From assembly GCA_030654555.1 (NCBI GenBank), contig JAURXG010000021.1, positions 1 to 11,673 on the forward strand: 11,673 nucleotides of DNA, given 5' to 3'. A program made the translations under genes and the position numbers. The stretch comes from Aquabacterium sp. (GTDB lineage Bacteria; Pseudomonadota; Gammaproteobacteria; Burkholderiales; Burkholderiaceae_C). Within the stretch, counting starts at the first letter, position 1. The number at the start of each line of letters is the position of its first letter. The notes under the pieces are model-generated. The model saw nothing but the letters and a program-made list of their open reading frames with translations. It was not told where the DNA came from and searched no databases. This document shows, piece after piece, positions 1 to 6,483 of this stretch.

Positions 1-88
1 CGACACCGACTACAACAAGTGCATCGGCTGCCACATCTGCAAGGACGTGTGCCCCACGGGCTACATCCAGATGGGCCTCGGGGAATAG
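1..88 (+). CDS. dsrL: DsrL, C-terminal end (partial, 5' end outside window)
   Basis: Only the last 28 codons are present, read from base 2 and ending with TAG at 86-88. They encode a ferredoxin-type [4Fe-4S] motif, CIGCHICKDVCP, followed by a short tail. DsrL is a cytoplasmic flavoprotein of the glutamate-synthase small-subunit type with a C-terminal ferredoxin domain. It acts as NAD(P)H oxidoreductase for reverse DsrAB and is essential for sulfur-globule oxidation in A. vinosum. The fragment alone could belong to many ferredoxin-domain proteins. The identity rests on its position directly before dsrJ, which matches the dsrMKLJOP order. The stop codon abuts the ATG of dsrJ, which suggests translational coupling. 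Confidence 0.8.
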   Translation, partial: DTDYNKCIGCHICKDVCPTGYIQMGLGE

Positions 89-553
89 ATGGCCCCCCCC
101 CGAAGCGCCTTCGGCGCCTCCCCCCCGGGGGGGCGACCCCAGCGGACCGGCGGAGCCGGATCCGCGGCGTCCACTTGGCGGGCGCGTGTGTTGCTGGCGC
201 TGGCGTTTGGGGCTTCGCTGCAAGCCTCGGCGGCCGGCGAGCGCACGCCCCAGCCGGTGATCGAGCGCGCCACGGCGGGCACGCAGTGCGTGGAGCCGGC
301 AGCCTACATGCGGCGCCACCACATGGACCTGCTCAAGCACCAGCGCGACGACACGGTGCGTGGCGGCATCCGCGGTGCCAAGCACAGCCTGAAGGGCTGC
401 ATAGCCTGCCACGCCAGTCAGCAGTCGCAGAGCGTGGCCAAGAGCGAGACCAACTTCTGCGTCAGCTGCCACAGCTACGCCGCGGTCAAGATCGACTGCT
501 TCGGTTGCCACACCAGCCAGCCGCAGGCGCTGGCGCTGAAGGCCAGGCCATGA
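89..553 (+). CDS. dsrJ: DsrJ, triheme cytochrome c of the DsrMKJOP complex
   Basis: The 154-residue product has three CxxCH heme c sites at C104-H108, C124-H128 and C137-H141. An isolated Cys67 (TQCVEP) lies ahead of them and corresponds by position to the unusual distal Cys heme ligand described for A. vinosum DsrJ. Residues 31-50 form a Sec-type signal or anchor (RARVLLALAFG) with a possible ASA cleavage site near residue 48. DsrJ is the periplasmic cytochrome that passes electrons to or from DsrO and DsrP. I chose ATG 89 because it directly follows the dsrL stop and has GGGGA at 80-84. Residues 3-28 are encoded by a palindromic repeat, so the native start may instead be GTG 188, although that leaves no basic n-region. 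The length fits the family (about 150). The end overlaps dsrO by ATGA. Confidence 0.9.
   Translation: MAPPRSAFGASPPGGRPQRTGGAGSAASTWRARVLLALAFGASLQASAAGERTPQPVIERATAGTQCVEPAAYMRRHHMDLLKHQRDDTVRGGIRGAKHSLKGCIACHASQQSQSVAKSETNFCVSCHSYAAVKIDCFGCHTSQPQALALKARP
92..165. repeat. Tandem GC-rich palindromic element at the dsrL/dsrJ junction
   Basis: Two adjacent inverted repeats are visible. In the first, GCCCCCCC (92-99) pairs with GGGGGGGC (127-134) and encloses an inner GCGCC-TTC-GGCGC hairpin (105-117). In the second, GCGGACCGGC (142-151) pairs across a GGA loop with GCCGG-A-TCCGC (155-165), with one bulged base. The composition is much more palindromic than the surrounding coding sequence. It resembles the REP-like intergenic elements I associate with Burkholderiales genomes, but that is from memory and copy number cannot be checked here. 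If dsrJ starts at 89 the element is translated as a low-complexity N-terminus. In mRNA it could form stable stems that affect processing or dsrJ translation. Confidence 0.7.
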
Positions 554-1317
554 GCGGCGCCCAACCTCCGATGTCAGCGGCACGGCGCGGCTTTCTCGGC
601 GTGGCGGCGGCCGGCCTGGGTGGCGTGCTGCTGGCGCCGGGCATCCAGCTCATCGAGATCGCGCAGGCGGCGGCGCCGGCCGGCACCGCGGCGGGCAAGG
701 CCGGCGCCAATCCGGCGGTGCGCTGGGGCATGCTGATCGACACCACCAAGTGCGCCACCGGCTGCACCGATTGCGTGACCGCCTGCACGCGGGAGAACGG
801 CCTGAGCACGGTGGCCAGCCCGACCTCGTCGCAGTGGATCCGCAAGATCGAGATCAAGGAAGTCAAGACCGGCCGCACCGGCTCGGCGCCGGTCATGTGC
901 CAGCACTGCGCCGAGCCGCCCTGCGTCGACGTGTGCCCGACCGGCGCCTCGTTCAAGCGCGCCGACGGCATCGTGCTGGTCGATCGCCACAGCTGCATCG
1001 GCTGCCGCTACTGCATGATGGCCTGCCCCTACAAGGCGCGCTCATTCGTGCACGAGCCGGTCACCGGCCAGTTGCCCGACGTGCCACGCGGCCAGGGCTG
1101 CGTGGAGAGCTGCACGCTGTGCGTGCACCGCATCGACCGCGGCGAGAAGACCACCGCCTGCGCCGAGGCCTGCGCCAAGGCCGGCCACGGTGCCATCGTC
1201 TTCGGCGATCTCAACGACCCGGCCAGCGAGATCGCGCGCCGGGTGCGCGAGATCCAGACCACCCAGCTGCGCGCGGATCTGAAGCTCGATCCCGGCGTGC
1301 GCTACCACGGGCTCTGA
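550..1317 (+). CDS. dsrO: DsrO, periplasmic ferredoxin-like iron-sulfur subunit
   Basis: The 255-residue protein begins with a twin-arginine signal: ARRGFLG at residues 11-17, then a hydrophobic Ala/Gly/Leu run and an AQAAA region near residue 40. Four cysteine groups suit cubane clusters: C68-C72-C75-C79, C117-C120-C125-C129, C149-C152-C155-C159 and C184-C188-C191 with C204/C208. This is the layout of DmsB/HybA-type electron-transfer subunits. The Tat signal and the place between dsrJ and dsrP identify DsrO, which relays electrons between periplasmic DsrJ and membrane DsrP. The start overlaps the dsrJ stop (ATGA) with GAAGG at 538-542. A second ATG at 571 would also keep the Tat signal. Confidence 0.93.
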   Translation: MSGAQPPMSAARRGFLGVAAAGLGGVLLAPGIQLIEIAQAAAPAGTAAGKAGANPAVRWGMLIDTTKCATGCTDCVTACTRENGLSTVASPTSSQWIRKIEIKEVKTGRTGSAPVMCQHCAEPPCVDVCPTGASFKRADGIVLVDRHSCIGCRYCMMACPYKARSFVHEPVTGQLPDVPRGQGCVESCTLCVHRIDRGEKTTACAEACAKAGHGAIVFGDLNDPASEIARRVREIQTTQLRADLKLDPGVRYHGL

Positions 1318-1320
1318 ACC

Positions 1321-2496
1321 ATGCGAACCCCTGCAGACACCCGCAACTTCTGGCTGCTGCTGGCCCTGGGCGGCGTGGTCACGGCGATGGGCCTGGGTGC
1401 GGCGCACTACATGGAGCTGCACGGCCACATCGTCACCGGCATGAACAACCAGGTGGTCTGGGGCCTGCCGCATGTGTTTGCCATCTTCATGATCGTGGCG
1501 GCCTCGGGCGTGCTCAACGTGGCCTCGATCGGCTCGGTCTTCGGCCAGCCGGTGTACAAGCCGCGCGCGCCGCTGTCGGGCCTGCTGTGCCTGGCGCTGC
1601 TGGCCGGCGGGCTGATGGTGCTGATGCTCGACCTGGGCCGGCCCGAGCGCATCATCGTCGCGGCCACGCACTACAACGTCACCTCGGTGTTCGCCTGGAA
1701 CGTGGTGCTGTATTCGGGCATGGCGGCCATCGTTGCGGTCTACCTGTGGACGATGTTCGAGCGGCGCTTCAACCGCTATTCCAAGGCCGCCGGCCTGGCC
1801 GCGCTGGTGTGGCGCTTCGTGCTGACCACCGGCACCGGCTCGATCTTCGGCTTCCTGGTCGCGCGCCAGGCCTACCAGTCGGCGCTGCTGGCACCGCTGT
1901 TCATCGTGCTGTCCTTCGGCTGGGGGTTGGCGGTGTTCCTGGTCGTGCAGAGCACCATGTACCGCTGGAACGGCCTGCACCTGGATGCCGCGGTGCAGCG
2001 CCGCATGGCGCAATTGCTGGGCGTGTTCATCGCCGCATCGCTGTACCTGGTGGCGGTGTACCACCTCACCAACCTGTACCACGCCCGCCAGTCGGCGTTC
2101 GAGGCCTACATCCTGAAGGATGGCGGCATCTACCCGCTGTTGTTCTGGGGCGGCTACGTGCTGCTGGGTTCGGTGCTGCCGCTGGTGCTGCTGTTCCACC
2201 CGCGGCTGGGCGGCGAGCGCGGCACGCTGGCCGCGTCGGCGCTGGTGGTGCTGGGGGCCGGGGCCTGGCTGTTCGTGTTCATCATCGGCGGGCAGGCCTT
2301 TCCGCTGGAGATCTTTCCCGGCCAGGTGGTCAGCAGTGCCTTCGGCGATGGCGCGGTGGCGGCCTACACACCGTCGCTGCCCGAGTGGCTGCTGGGGCTG
2401 GGTGGTGTGGGCGCGGCCTTCCTGCTGACGACGGTGGGCGTGCGGCTGCTCGACTTCATGCCGCAGGACGATGTCGCCGCGGTGGGCAAGGCCTGA
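1321..2496 (+). CDS. dsrP: DsrP, NrfD-family integral membrane subunit
   Basis: The 391-residue product is almost entirely hydrophobic, with about ten predicted transmembrane segments by eye (for example near residues 12-32, 45-67, 83-101, 122-146, 158-178, 187-205, 228-250, 271-293, 303-325 and 350-378). It carries NrfD/PsrC-like features such as the NFWLLL start. DsrP is the quinone-interacting membrane anchor that, with DsrO and DsrJ, forms the JOP module of DsrMKJOP. The gene starts three bases after dsrO. Its stop lies one base before the ATG of dsrN. No cofactor-binding cysteines are expected in this family. SoeC, at the right edge of the window, has the same kind of membrane role. Confidence 0.93.
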   Translation: MRTPADTRNFWLLLALGGVVTAMGLGAAHYMELHGHIVTGMNNQVVWGLPHVFAIFMIVAASGVLNVASIGSVFGQPVYKPRAPLSGLLCLALLAGGLMVLMLDLGRPERIIVAATHYNVTSVFAWNVVLYSGMAAIVAVYLWTMFERRFNRYSKAAGLAALVWRFVLTTGTGSIFGFLVARQAYQSALLAPLFIVLSFGWGLAVFLVVQSTMYRWNGLHLDAAVQRRMAQLLGVFIAASLYLVAVYHLTNLYHARQSAFEAYILKDGGIYPLLFWGGYVLLGSVLPLVLLFHPRLGGERGTLAASALVVLGAGAWLFVFIIGGQAFPLEIFPGQVVSSAFGDGAVAAYTPSLPEWLLGLGGVGAAFLLTTVGVRLLDFMPQDDVAAVGKA

Positions 2497-2497
2497 C

Positions 2498-4006
2498 ATG
2501 GTGGCCCGCCTGCTGGTCTCGGCCGCGCACAAGTCTTCGGGCAAGACCACGATCACGCTCGGCCTGTGCGCCGCGTTCAGTGCCCAGGGCCACCGGGTGC
2601 AGCCGTTCAAAAAGGGGCCCGATTACATCGATCCGATGTGGCTGGCGCAGGCGGCCGGCCGGCCTTGCTTCAACCTCGATGCCTACCTGATGGACGGGGC
2701 CGCGGTGCTGCGCCGCTTCCAGGCGGAAGCGCAAGGGGCCGACCTGGCCATCGTCGAGGGCAACAAGGGCCTGTACGACGGCCTGGCGCTCGACGGCAGC
2801 AACAGCAACGCGGCGCTGGCGCGGCAACTGGGCGCGCCGGTGCTGCTGTTGATCGACGCGCGCGGCATGACACGCGGCATCGCGCCGCTGATCCTGGGCT
2901 ACCAGGCCTTCGACCGCCAGATCCGCATCGGCGGCGTGATCCTCAACCGCCTGGGCGGTGCGCGCCACGAGGCCAAGCTGCGCGCGGTGATCGAGCACTA
3001 CACCGACGTGCCGGTGCTGGGCGCCATCGCCGAGGACGAGCGGCTGGTCGTCAACGAGCGGCACCTGGGGCTGATGCCCTGCGCCGAGGTCGACGATGCC
3101 CAGGCGCGGGTGCAGGCCATGGCCCGCATCGTCGCCAGCCAGGTCGACCTGGGCGCCGTGCGGGCGCTGGCGGCCAGCGCGGGCGCCATGCCGGCGGTGG
3201 CTTCTGCGCCGGCGCCGCCGGTCGTGGTCCAGGCATCGCCGGCGCGCGTGCGCATCGGCATCGCCCGGGACCGCGCCTTCGGCTTCTACTACCCCGACGA
3301 CCTGGCGGCGCTGCAGGCCGCCGGCGCCGAGCTGGTGCCCATCGACACGCTGCACGACCGCGAACTGCCCGCCATCGACGGCCTGTTCATCGGCGGTGGT
3401 TTCCCCGAAGCCTGCATGGACGCGCTGGAGGCCAACGTCTCGCTGCGCCACCAACTGCGGGTCGCCATCGAGGCCGGCCTGCCCACCTCTGCCGAATGCG
3501 GCGGCCTGATGTACCTGGCGCGTTGCATCACCTGGCAGGGCCGCACCGCGCGCATGGTCGGCGTGATCCCCGGCGACGCGGTGATGCAGCGCCGGCCGGT
3601 GGGCCGCGGCTACGTGCACCTGCAGGAAACCGCGCACATGCCCTGGGGGCCGCAGCCCGCGGGCGGGCAGGGCGTCGGGGCCGGCGTGCAGGGCGGGTCC
3701 GTGCGCGGCCACGAGTTCCACCACTCCAGCCTCGAGAACCTGGACCCGACGCTGGCCTTTGCCTACCGGGTCGAGCGCGGACATGGCATCGACGGCGTGC
3801 ACGACGGCGTGCTGGTGCACAACGTGGTGGCGTCGTATGCCCACTTGCGCAGCGCGGCCGGCTCCGACTGGGCGCCGCGCTTCGCCGAGTTCGTGCGGCG
3901 CGAGGCTTCGCGCCTGGCCGTCGCGCGCCCAGACGTCCACCACGCCCACCACGTCCACCACGCCCACCCGACGACCAACGAAGGAGTCGCCCGATGTTCA
4001 GCATGA
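2498..4006 (+). CDS. dsrN: DsrN, siroheme amidase (cobyrinate a,c-diamide synthase family)
   Basis: The 502-residue protein has the CbiA layout. An N-terminal dethiobiotin-synthetase-like domain carries a P-loop (residues 8-18, SAAHKSSGKTT). An Ala/Pro linker (about 225-249) leads to a class I glutamine amidotransferase-like domain with nucleophile Cys334 (AECGGL) and the HEFHHS motif at 405-410. In A. vinosum, DsrN is needed to make the siro(heme)amide of reverse DsrAB, so the likely reaction is ATP- and glutamine-dependent amidation of siroheme. The start at 2498 (MVARLLVSAAH) is preceded by AAGG at 2488-2491. An upstream in-frame ATG at 2471 lies within dsrP and is less likely. Oddities are a Gly/Gln-rich insertion at residues 384-401 and a His-rich tail at 480-491. 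The end overlaps dsrR by 13 bases. Confidence 0.9.
   Translation: MVARLLVSAAHKSSGKTTITLGLCAAFSAQGHRVQPFKKGPDYIDPMWLAQAAGRPCFNLDAYLMDGAAVLRRFQAEAQGADLAIVEGNKGLYDGLALDGSNSNAALARQLGAPVLLLIDARGMTRGIAPLILGYQAFDRQIRIGGVILNRLGGARHEAKLRAVIEHYTDVPVLGAIAEDERLVVNERHLGLMPCAEVDDAQARVQAMARIVASQVDLGAVRALAASAGAMPAVASAPAPPVVVQASPARVRIGIARDRAFGFYYPDDLAALQAAGAELVPIDTLHDRELPAIDGLFIGGGFPEACMDALEANVSLRHQLRVAIEAGLPTSAECGGLMYLARCITWQGRTARMVGVIPGDAVMQRRPVGRGYVHLQETAHMPWGPQPAGGQGVGAGVQGGSVRGHEFHHSSLENLDPTLAFAYRVERGHGIDGVHDGVLVHNVVASYAHLRSAAGSDWAPRFAEFVRREASRLAVARPDVHHAHHVHHAHPTTNEGVARCSA
3934..3969 (+). repeat. 18-bp direct repeat encoding a His-rich tail in dsrN
   Basis: Two copies of an 18-base unit (CGTCCACCACGCCCACCA) stand head to tail at 3934-3951 and 3952-3969 and differ only in the last base. 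In the dsrN frame they encode VHHAHHVHHAHP (residues 480-491), with seven histidines in twelve residues. This looks like replication slippage near the 3' end of the gene, beyond the catalytic domain. Confidence 0.85.
3981..3986 (+). promoter_or_regulatory. Ribosome binding site of dsrR inside the dsrN 3' end
   Basis: AAGGAG is a near-consensus Shine-Dalgarno sequence seven bases before ATG 3994. It fixes the dsrR start within the last codons of dsrN and argues against the later ATG codons at 4003 and 4009. Confidence 0.8.
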
Positions 4007-4377
4007 CGATGAGTGCCGCCCATCAGATCCTGGCGGCCGCCGCGCGCAGCGACGCCGCCGGCATGGCGCTGCGCGTGGCCGCGCGCCAGATCGCCGACGG
4101 CTCGCTCGAGTACGGGCTCGGCTTCGACGAGGAGCGCGAGGACGACCACAAGCTGCACGTCGGCGAGCTGACCGTGCTGGTCGGCTCGCCCAGCCGGCCG
4201 CTGCTGGCCGACACCGTGCTCGATTACGTCGAGGTGGCGCCCAGCCGGTTCGAGTTCGTCTTCATGCCCCCCGATGCCGCCGCCATCGGCGGTGGCTGCG
4301 GCACCGGGTCGGCCCGCGCGGGTGGCGGCTGCGGCAGCGGCGCTTGTGGCAACGGCGGCTGTGGCAGCCGTGGCTGA
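3994..4377 (+). CDS. dsrR: DsrR, IscA-like (A-type scaffold) accessory protein with Gly/Cys-rich tail
   Basis: The 127-residue product has an A-type carrier fold pattern up to about residue 98 (for example DGSLEYGLGFDEE and RFEFVFMPP). A. vinosum DsrR is IscA-like but lacks the Fe-S ligand cysteines and affects dsr expression after transcription. Here the position of the first IscA cysteine, in the GCxGxxY segment, is Ser37. The C-terminus, where IscA has CGCG, is expanded into a glycine-rich tail with four cysteines, C102, C113, C118 and C123. The tail DNA (4288-4374) is built of slipped GGCGGCTG-like units. The position after dsrN supports the name. Whether the tail binds a metal or cluster is unknown. 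Confidence 0.8.
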   Translation: MFSMTMSAAHQILAAAARSDAAGMALRVAARQIADGSLEYGLGFDEEREDDHKLHVGELTVLVGSPSRPLLADTVLDYVEVAPSRFEFVFMPPDAAAIGGGCGTGSARAGGGCGSGACGNGGCGSRG

Positions 4378-4416
4378 ACCCCGTCTCGTTCGCAGCGCAC
4401 CCCTGGAGGCCCGGCC

Positions 4417-5253
4417 ATGAATGCCTTTGTCGACATCCCCGCGATGGTGGCGGCCTGCCGCCGTGCCTGCGGCACCGTCTACCTGGTGGGCGCCGGGCCG
4501 GGTGACCCGGATCTGCTGACCCTGCGCGCCGCGCGCCTGCTGAGCCAGGTCGACGTGGTGGTCTACGACCACCTGGTCGGCCCCGGCGTGCTGGCGCTGA
4601 TCGGCGACGAGGTCGAGCGGATCTACGTCGGCAAGCAGCGCGAGCACCACAGCCTGCCGCAGGACCAGATCAACGCGCTGCTGGTGCGGCTGGCGCAGGC
4701 CGGACGGCGCGTGGTGCGCCTGAAGGGCGGTGACCCCTTCGTCTTCGGCCGCGGCGGCGAAGAGCTGCAGGTGCTGGCCGCCGAGGGCGTGCCCTTCGAG
4801 GTGGTGCCCGGCATCACCGCGGCCTGCGGCGTGGCCAGCTACGCCGGCATCCCGCTGACGCACCGCGATTACGCACAGAGCTGCCTGTTCACCACCGGGC
4901 ACCTGAAGGATGGCAGCTGCGACCTCGACTGGCCGGCGCTGGTGCGCCCGCGCCAGACGGTGGTGATCTACATGGGCCTGTCGGGCCTGGCCGGCATCTG
5001 CAGCCAGCTGGTGGCCCATGGTCTGCCAGCCACCTGGCCTGCGGCCGTGGTGGCCCAGGGCACCACGGCGCAACAGCAGGTGGTGTGCGCCACGCTGGGC
5101 ACGCTGGCCGACGCCGTCGCGCGTGCCGGCCTGAGTTCACCGGCGCTGACCATCGTCGGCGAGGTGGTGCGCCTGCGCGACAGCCTGGCCTGGTTCGACG
5201 GCCGGTCGCAGTCCGAACCGGCGCCCGCGGCGCTGGCCCCTTTGCAAGCTTGA
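4417..5253 (+). CDS. cobA: Uroporphyrinogen-III C-methyltransferase (SUMT)
   Basis: The 278-residue tetrapyrrole methylase has the expected motifs: VGAGPGD (24-30), RLKGGDPFVFGRGGEE (101-116), VVPGITAA (129-136), then GIPLTHRDYAQS and QGTTAQQQ. It transfers two methyl groups from S-adenosylmethionine to uroporphyrinogen III and gives precorrin-2, the branch-point precursor of siroheme and cobalamin. There is no CysG-type N-terminal dehydrogenase/ferrochelatase domain, so those steps must come from another gene. The start is set by TGGAGG at 4404-4409, seven bases before ATG. The gene lies 39 bases after dsrR and in the same direction. With dsrN nearby, it most likely raises siroheme supply for DsrAB rather than cobalamin synthesis. 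Confidence 0.93.
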   Translation: MNAFVDIPAMVAACRRACGTVYLVGAGPGDPDLLTLRAARLLSQVDVVVYDHLVGPGVLALIGDEVERIYVGKQREHHSLPQDQINALLVRLAQAGRRVVRLKGGDPFVFGRGGEELQVLAAEGVPFEVVPGITAACGVASYAGIPLTHRDYAQSCLFTTGHLKDGSCDLDWPALVRPRQTVVIYMGLSGLAGICSQLVAHGLPATWPAAVVAQGTTAQQQVVCATLGTLADAVARAGLSSPALTIVGEVVRLRDSLAWFDGRSQSEPAPAALAPLQA

Positions 5254-5256
5254 TCC

Positions 5257-5781
5257 ATGAAAACACTGTCAACTTCGCTGCTGGCCCTGCTCATCACCGC
5301 CGCCACCACCGCGCCGGCCATCGCCCAGGCGCCGGCGGTGGCGCTGTCGGTGCCCTGGGCCCAGGCCATGTGCACCGCGTGGAACGCCGATCCGGTGCTG
5401 ACCGACAAGCTGGTCGAGTCGGGCTGGGCGCGCAACGACGCCGGGCGCGGTTTCAAGCTGATGCAGATCTACCGCGCCGATTGCCCCAAGAGCGCACGCA
5501 TCGAGATGCAGATTGCGCTGAAGGACCACCAGGCCCGGTGCGTCTACGGTGGTGCGCAGCGCGACACCAAGCTCGACGGCGGGGTCGACTACCTGATGTG
5601 GGCCGAGACACCACGCTGGCGCGAGATGGGCGCCGGCGACTATGGCCCGATGCGCGCGATGATGCTGGGCCGCCTGCACTTCGAAGGCCCCAAGCTCGAA
5701 GCCATGGGCAACATGGGGCCGTTCGAGAACTTCCTGCTACTGGTGGGCAAGGTGCCTGGCGACTGGGCGGCCTGCCCCTGA
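5257..5781 (+). CDS. Secreted SCP2-like small protein of unknown function
   Basis: The 174-residue product has a Sec signal peptide (MKTLSTSLLALLITAATTAPAIA, likely cut after residue 23). The mature part has four cysteines (39, 76, 95 and 173), suited to periplasmic disulfides. From about residue 80 to 162 the pattern (an amphipathic strand, a DYLMWAE segment, then MLGRLHFEGPKLEAM) resembles the SCP2 sterol-carrier fold, which binds lipid-like ligands in a hydrophobic tunnel. That assignment is by eye. The gene starts three bases after the cobA stop, so it belongs to the dsr transcription unit. It does not look like DsrS or any other Dsr protein I know. A role in handling hydrophobic sulfur or lipid in the periplasm would be speculation. 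It is the last gene before the strand switch. Confidence 0.75.
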   Translation: MKTLSTSLLALLITAATTAPAIAQAPAVALSVPWAQAMCTAWNADPVLTDKLVESGWARNDAGRGFKLMQIYRADCPKSARIEMQIALKDHQARCVYGGAQRDTKLDGGVDYLMWAETPRWREMGAGDYGPMRAMMLGRLHFEGPKLEAMGNMGPFENFLLLVGKVPGDWAACP

Positions 5782-5826
5782 GCGGCGGCGCGCTGGCGTG
5801 CCCGCAGGGGCTCGCTCGGTCCAGCC

Positions 5827-6483
5827 TCAGCGCATGCCGGCCGTGCGCGCCTCGACCGCGAACACCGCCGCCTCCACCCGCGAGCTGAGGTTCAGCTTCG
5901 ACAGGATGTGGCGCACATGCAGTTTGACGGTGTCGTGGCTGATGTCCAGCGCGCGGGCGATGGTCTTGTTGCTCTCGCCGCGCGCGAGGTGGTCGAGGAT
6001 CTGGCGCTCGCGCTCGGTCAGCGAGGCCAGCATGTCGCGTCGCGCATTGCCGGGCGCGCCGGTCTGCAGCAGCTGCGCCAGCTTGAGCGTCATCGACGGC
6101 GCCACCGTCAGCTCGCCGCGCGCGGCGTTGCCGATCGCGGTGATCACGTCCTCGGGCTCCATGTCCTTGAGCAGGTAACCCCGTACGCCGGCGCGCAGGG
6201 CCGCCGACAGGTCGACCTCCGAGTCGCTCATCGTCAGGATCAGCACCGGCGTGTCGAGGCCCTCGTTGCGCAGGCGGCGCAGCAGGCTCAGGCCGTCGAT
6301 GGCCGGCATGCGCAGGTCCATCACCACCAGGTCGGGCGACTGCTCGCGCAGCACCGCGATCAGCTGCTCGGGGTCGGACAGCGCGGCCAGCACGTCCATG
6401 CCGCCGCGGTGGCGCAGCAGGTCGGACAGGCCGTTGCGGCACAACGCGTGGTCGTCGACCAGCACGATGCGGGGGGCGACCAT
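5827..6483 (-). CDS. NarL/LuxR-family response regulator
   Basis: The 218-residue protein has a receiver domain (residues 4-120) with acidic pocket D10/D11, phospho-acceptor D56 (VVMDLRMP), T84 and K106. A LuxR-type helix-turn-helix follows at about 154-210 (LTERERQIL ... TVKLHVRHILSKL), in the NarL style. It would bind DNA when phosphorylated by the kinase encoded just upstream. The two genes overlap as TGATG, so they are co-transcribed and translationally coupled. Target genes cannot be read from the protein, but the divergently transcribed soe genes share the kinase's upstream region and are the first candidates. The gene converges on the dsr operon with a 45-base gap. The start at 6483 is followed directly by the conserved first strand. 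Confidence 0.92.
   Translation of the reverse strand: MVAPRIVLVDDHALCRNGLSDLLRHRGGMDVLAALSDPEQLIAVLREQSPDLVVMDLRMPAIDGLSLLRRLRNEGLDTPVLILTMSDSEVDLSAALRAGVRGYLLKDMEPEDVITAIGNAARGELTVAPSMTLKLAQLLQTGAPGNARRDMLASLTERERQILDHLARGESNKTIARALDISHDTVKLHVRHILSKLNLSSRVEAAVFAVEARTAGMR

Noticed and set aside
19..1317. A continuous 432-codon frame that seems to fuse the dsrL end to DsrO
   Set aside because: The part before 550 is out of frame with dsrL and dsrJ and shows no family motifs. DsrO proper begins with its Tat signal at 550.
2566..4377. A 603-codon frame ending at the dsrR stop
   Set aside because: Upstream of 3994 it is the wrong frame across dsrN (Arg/Gly/Ala-rich). Only the DsrR portion is real, and AAGGAG marks its start.
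5782..5826. Bidirectional terminator between the SCP2-like gene and the response regulator
   Set aside because: I found only a 5-base CTGAG/CTCAG pairing with a long loop and no T-run, which is not enough to call a terminator.
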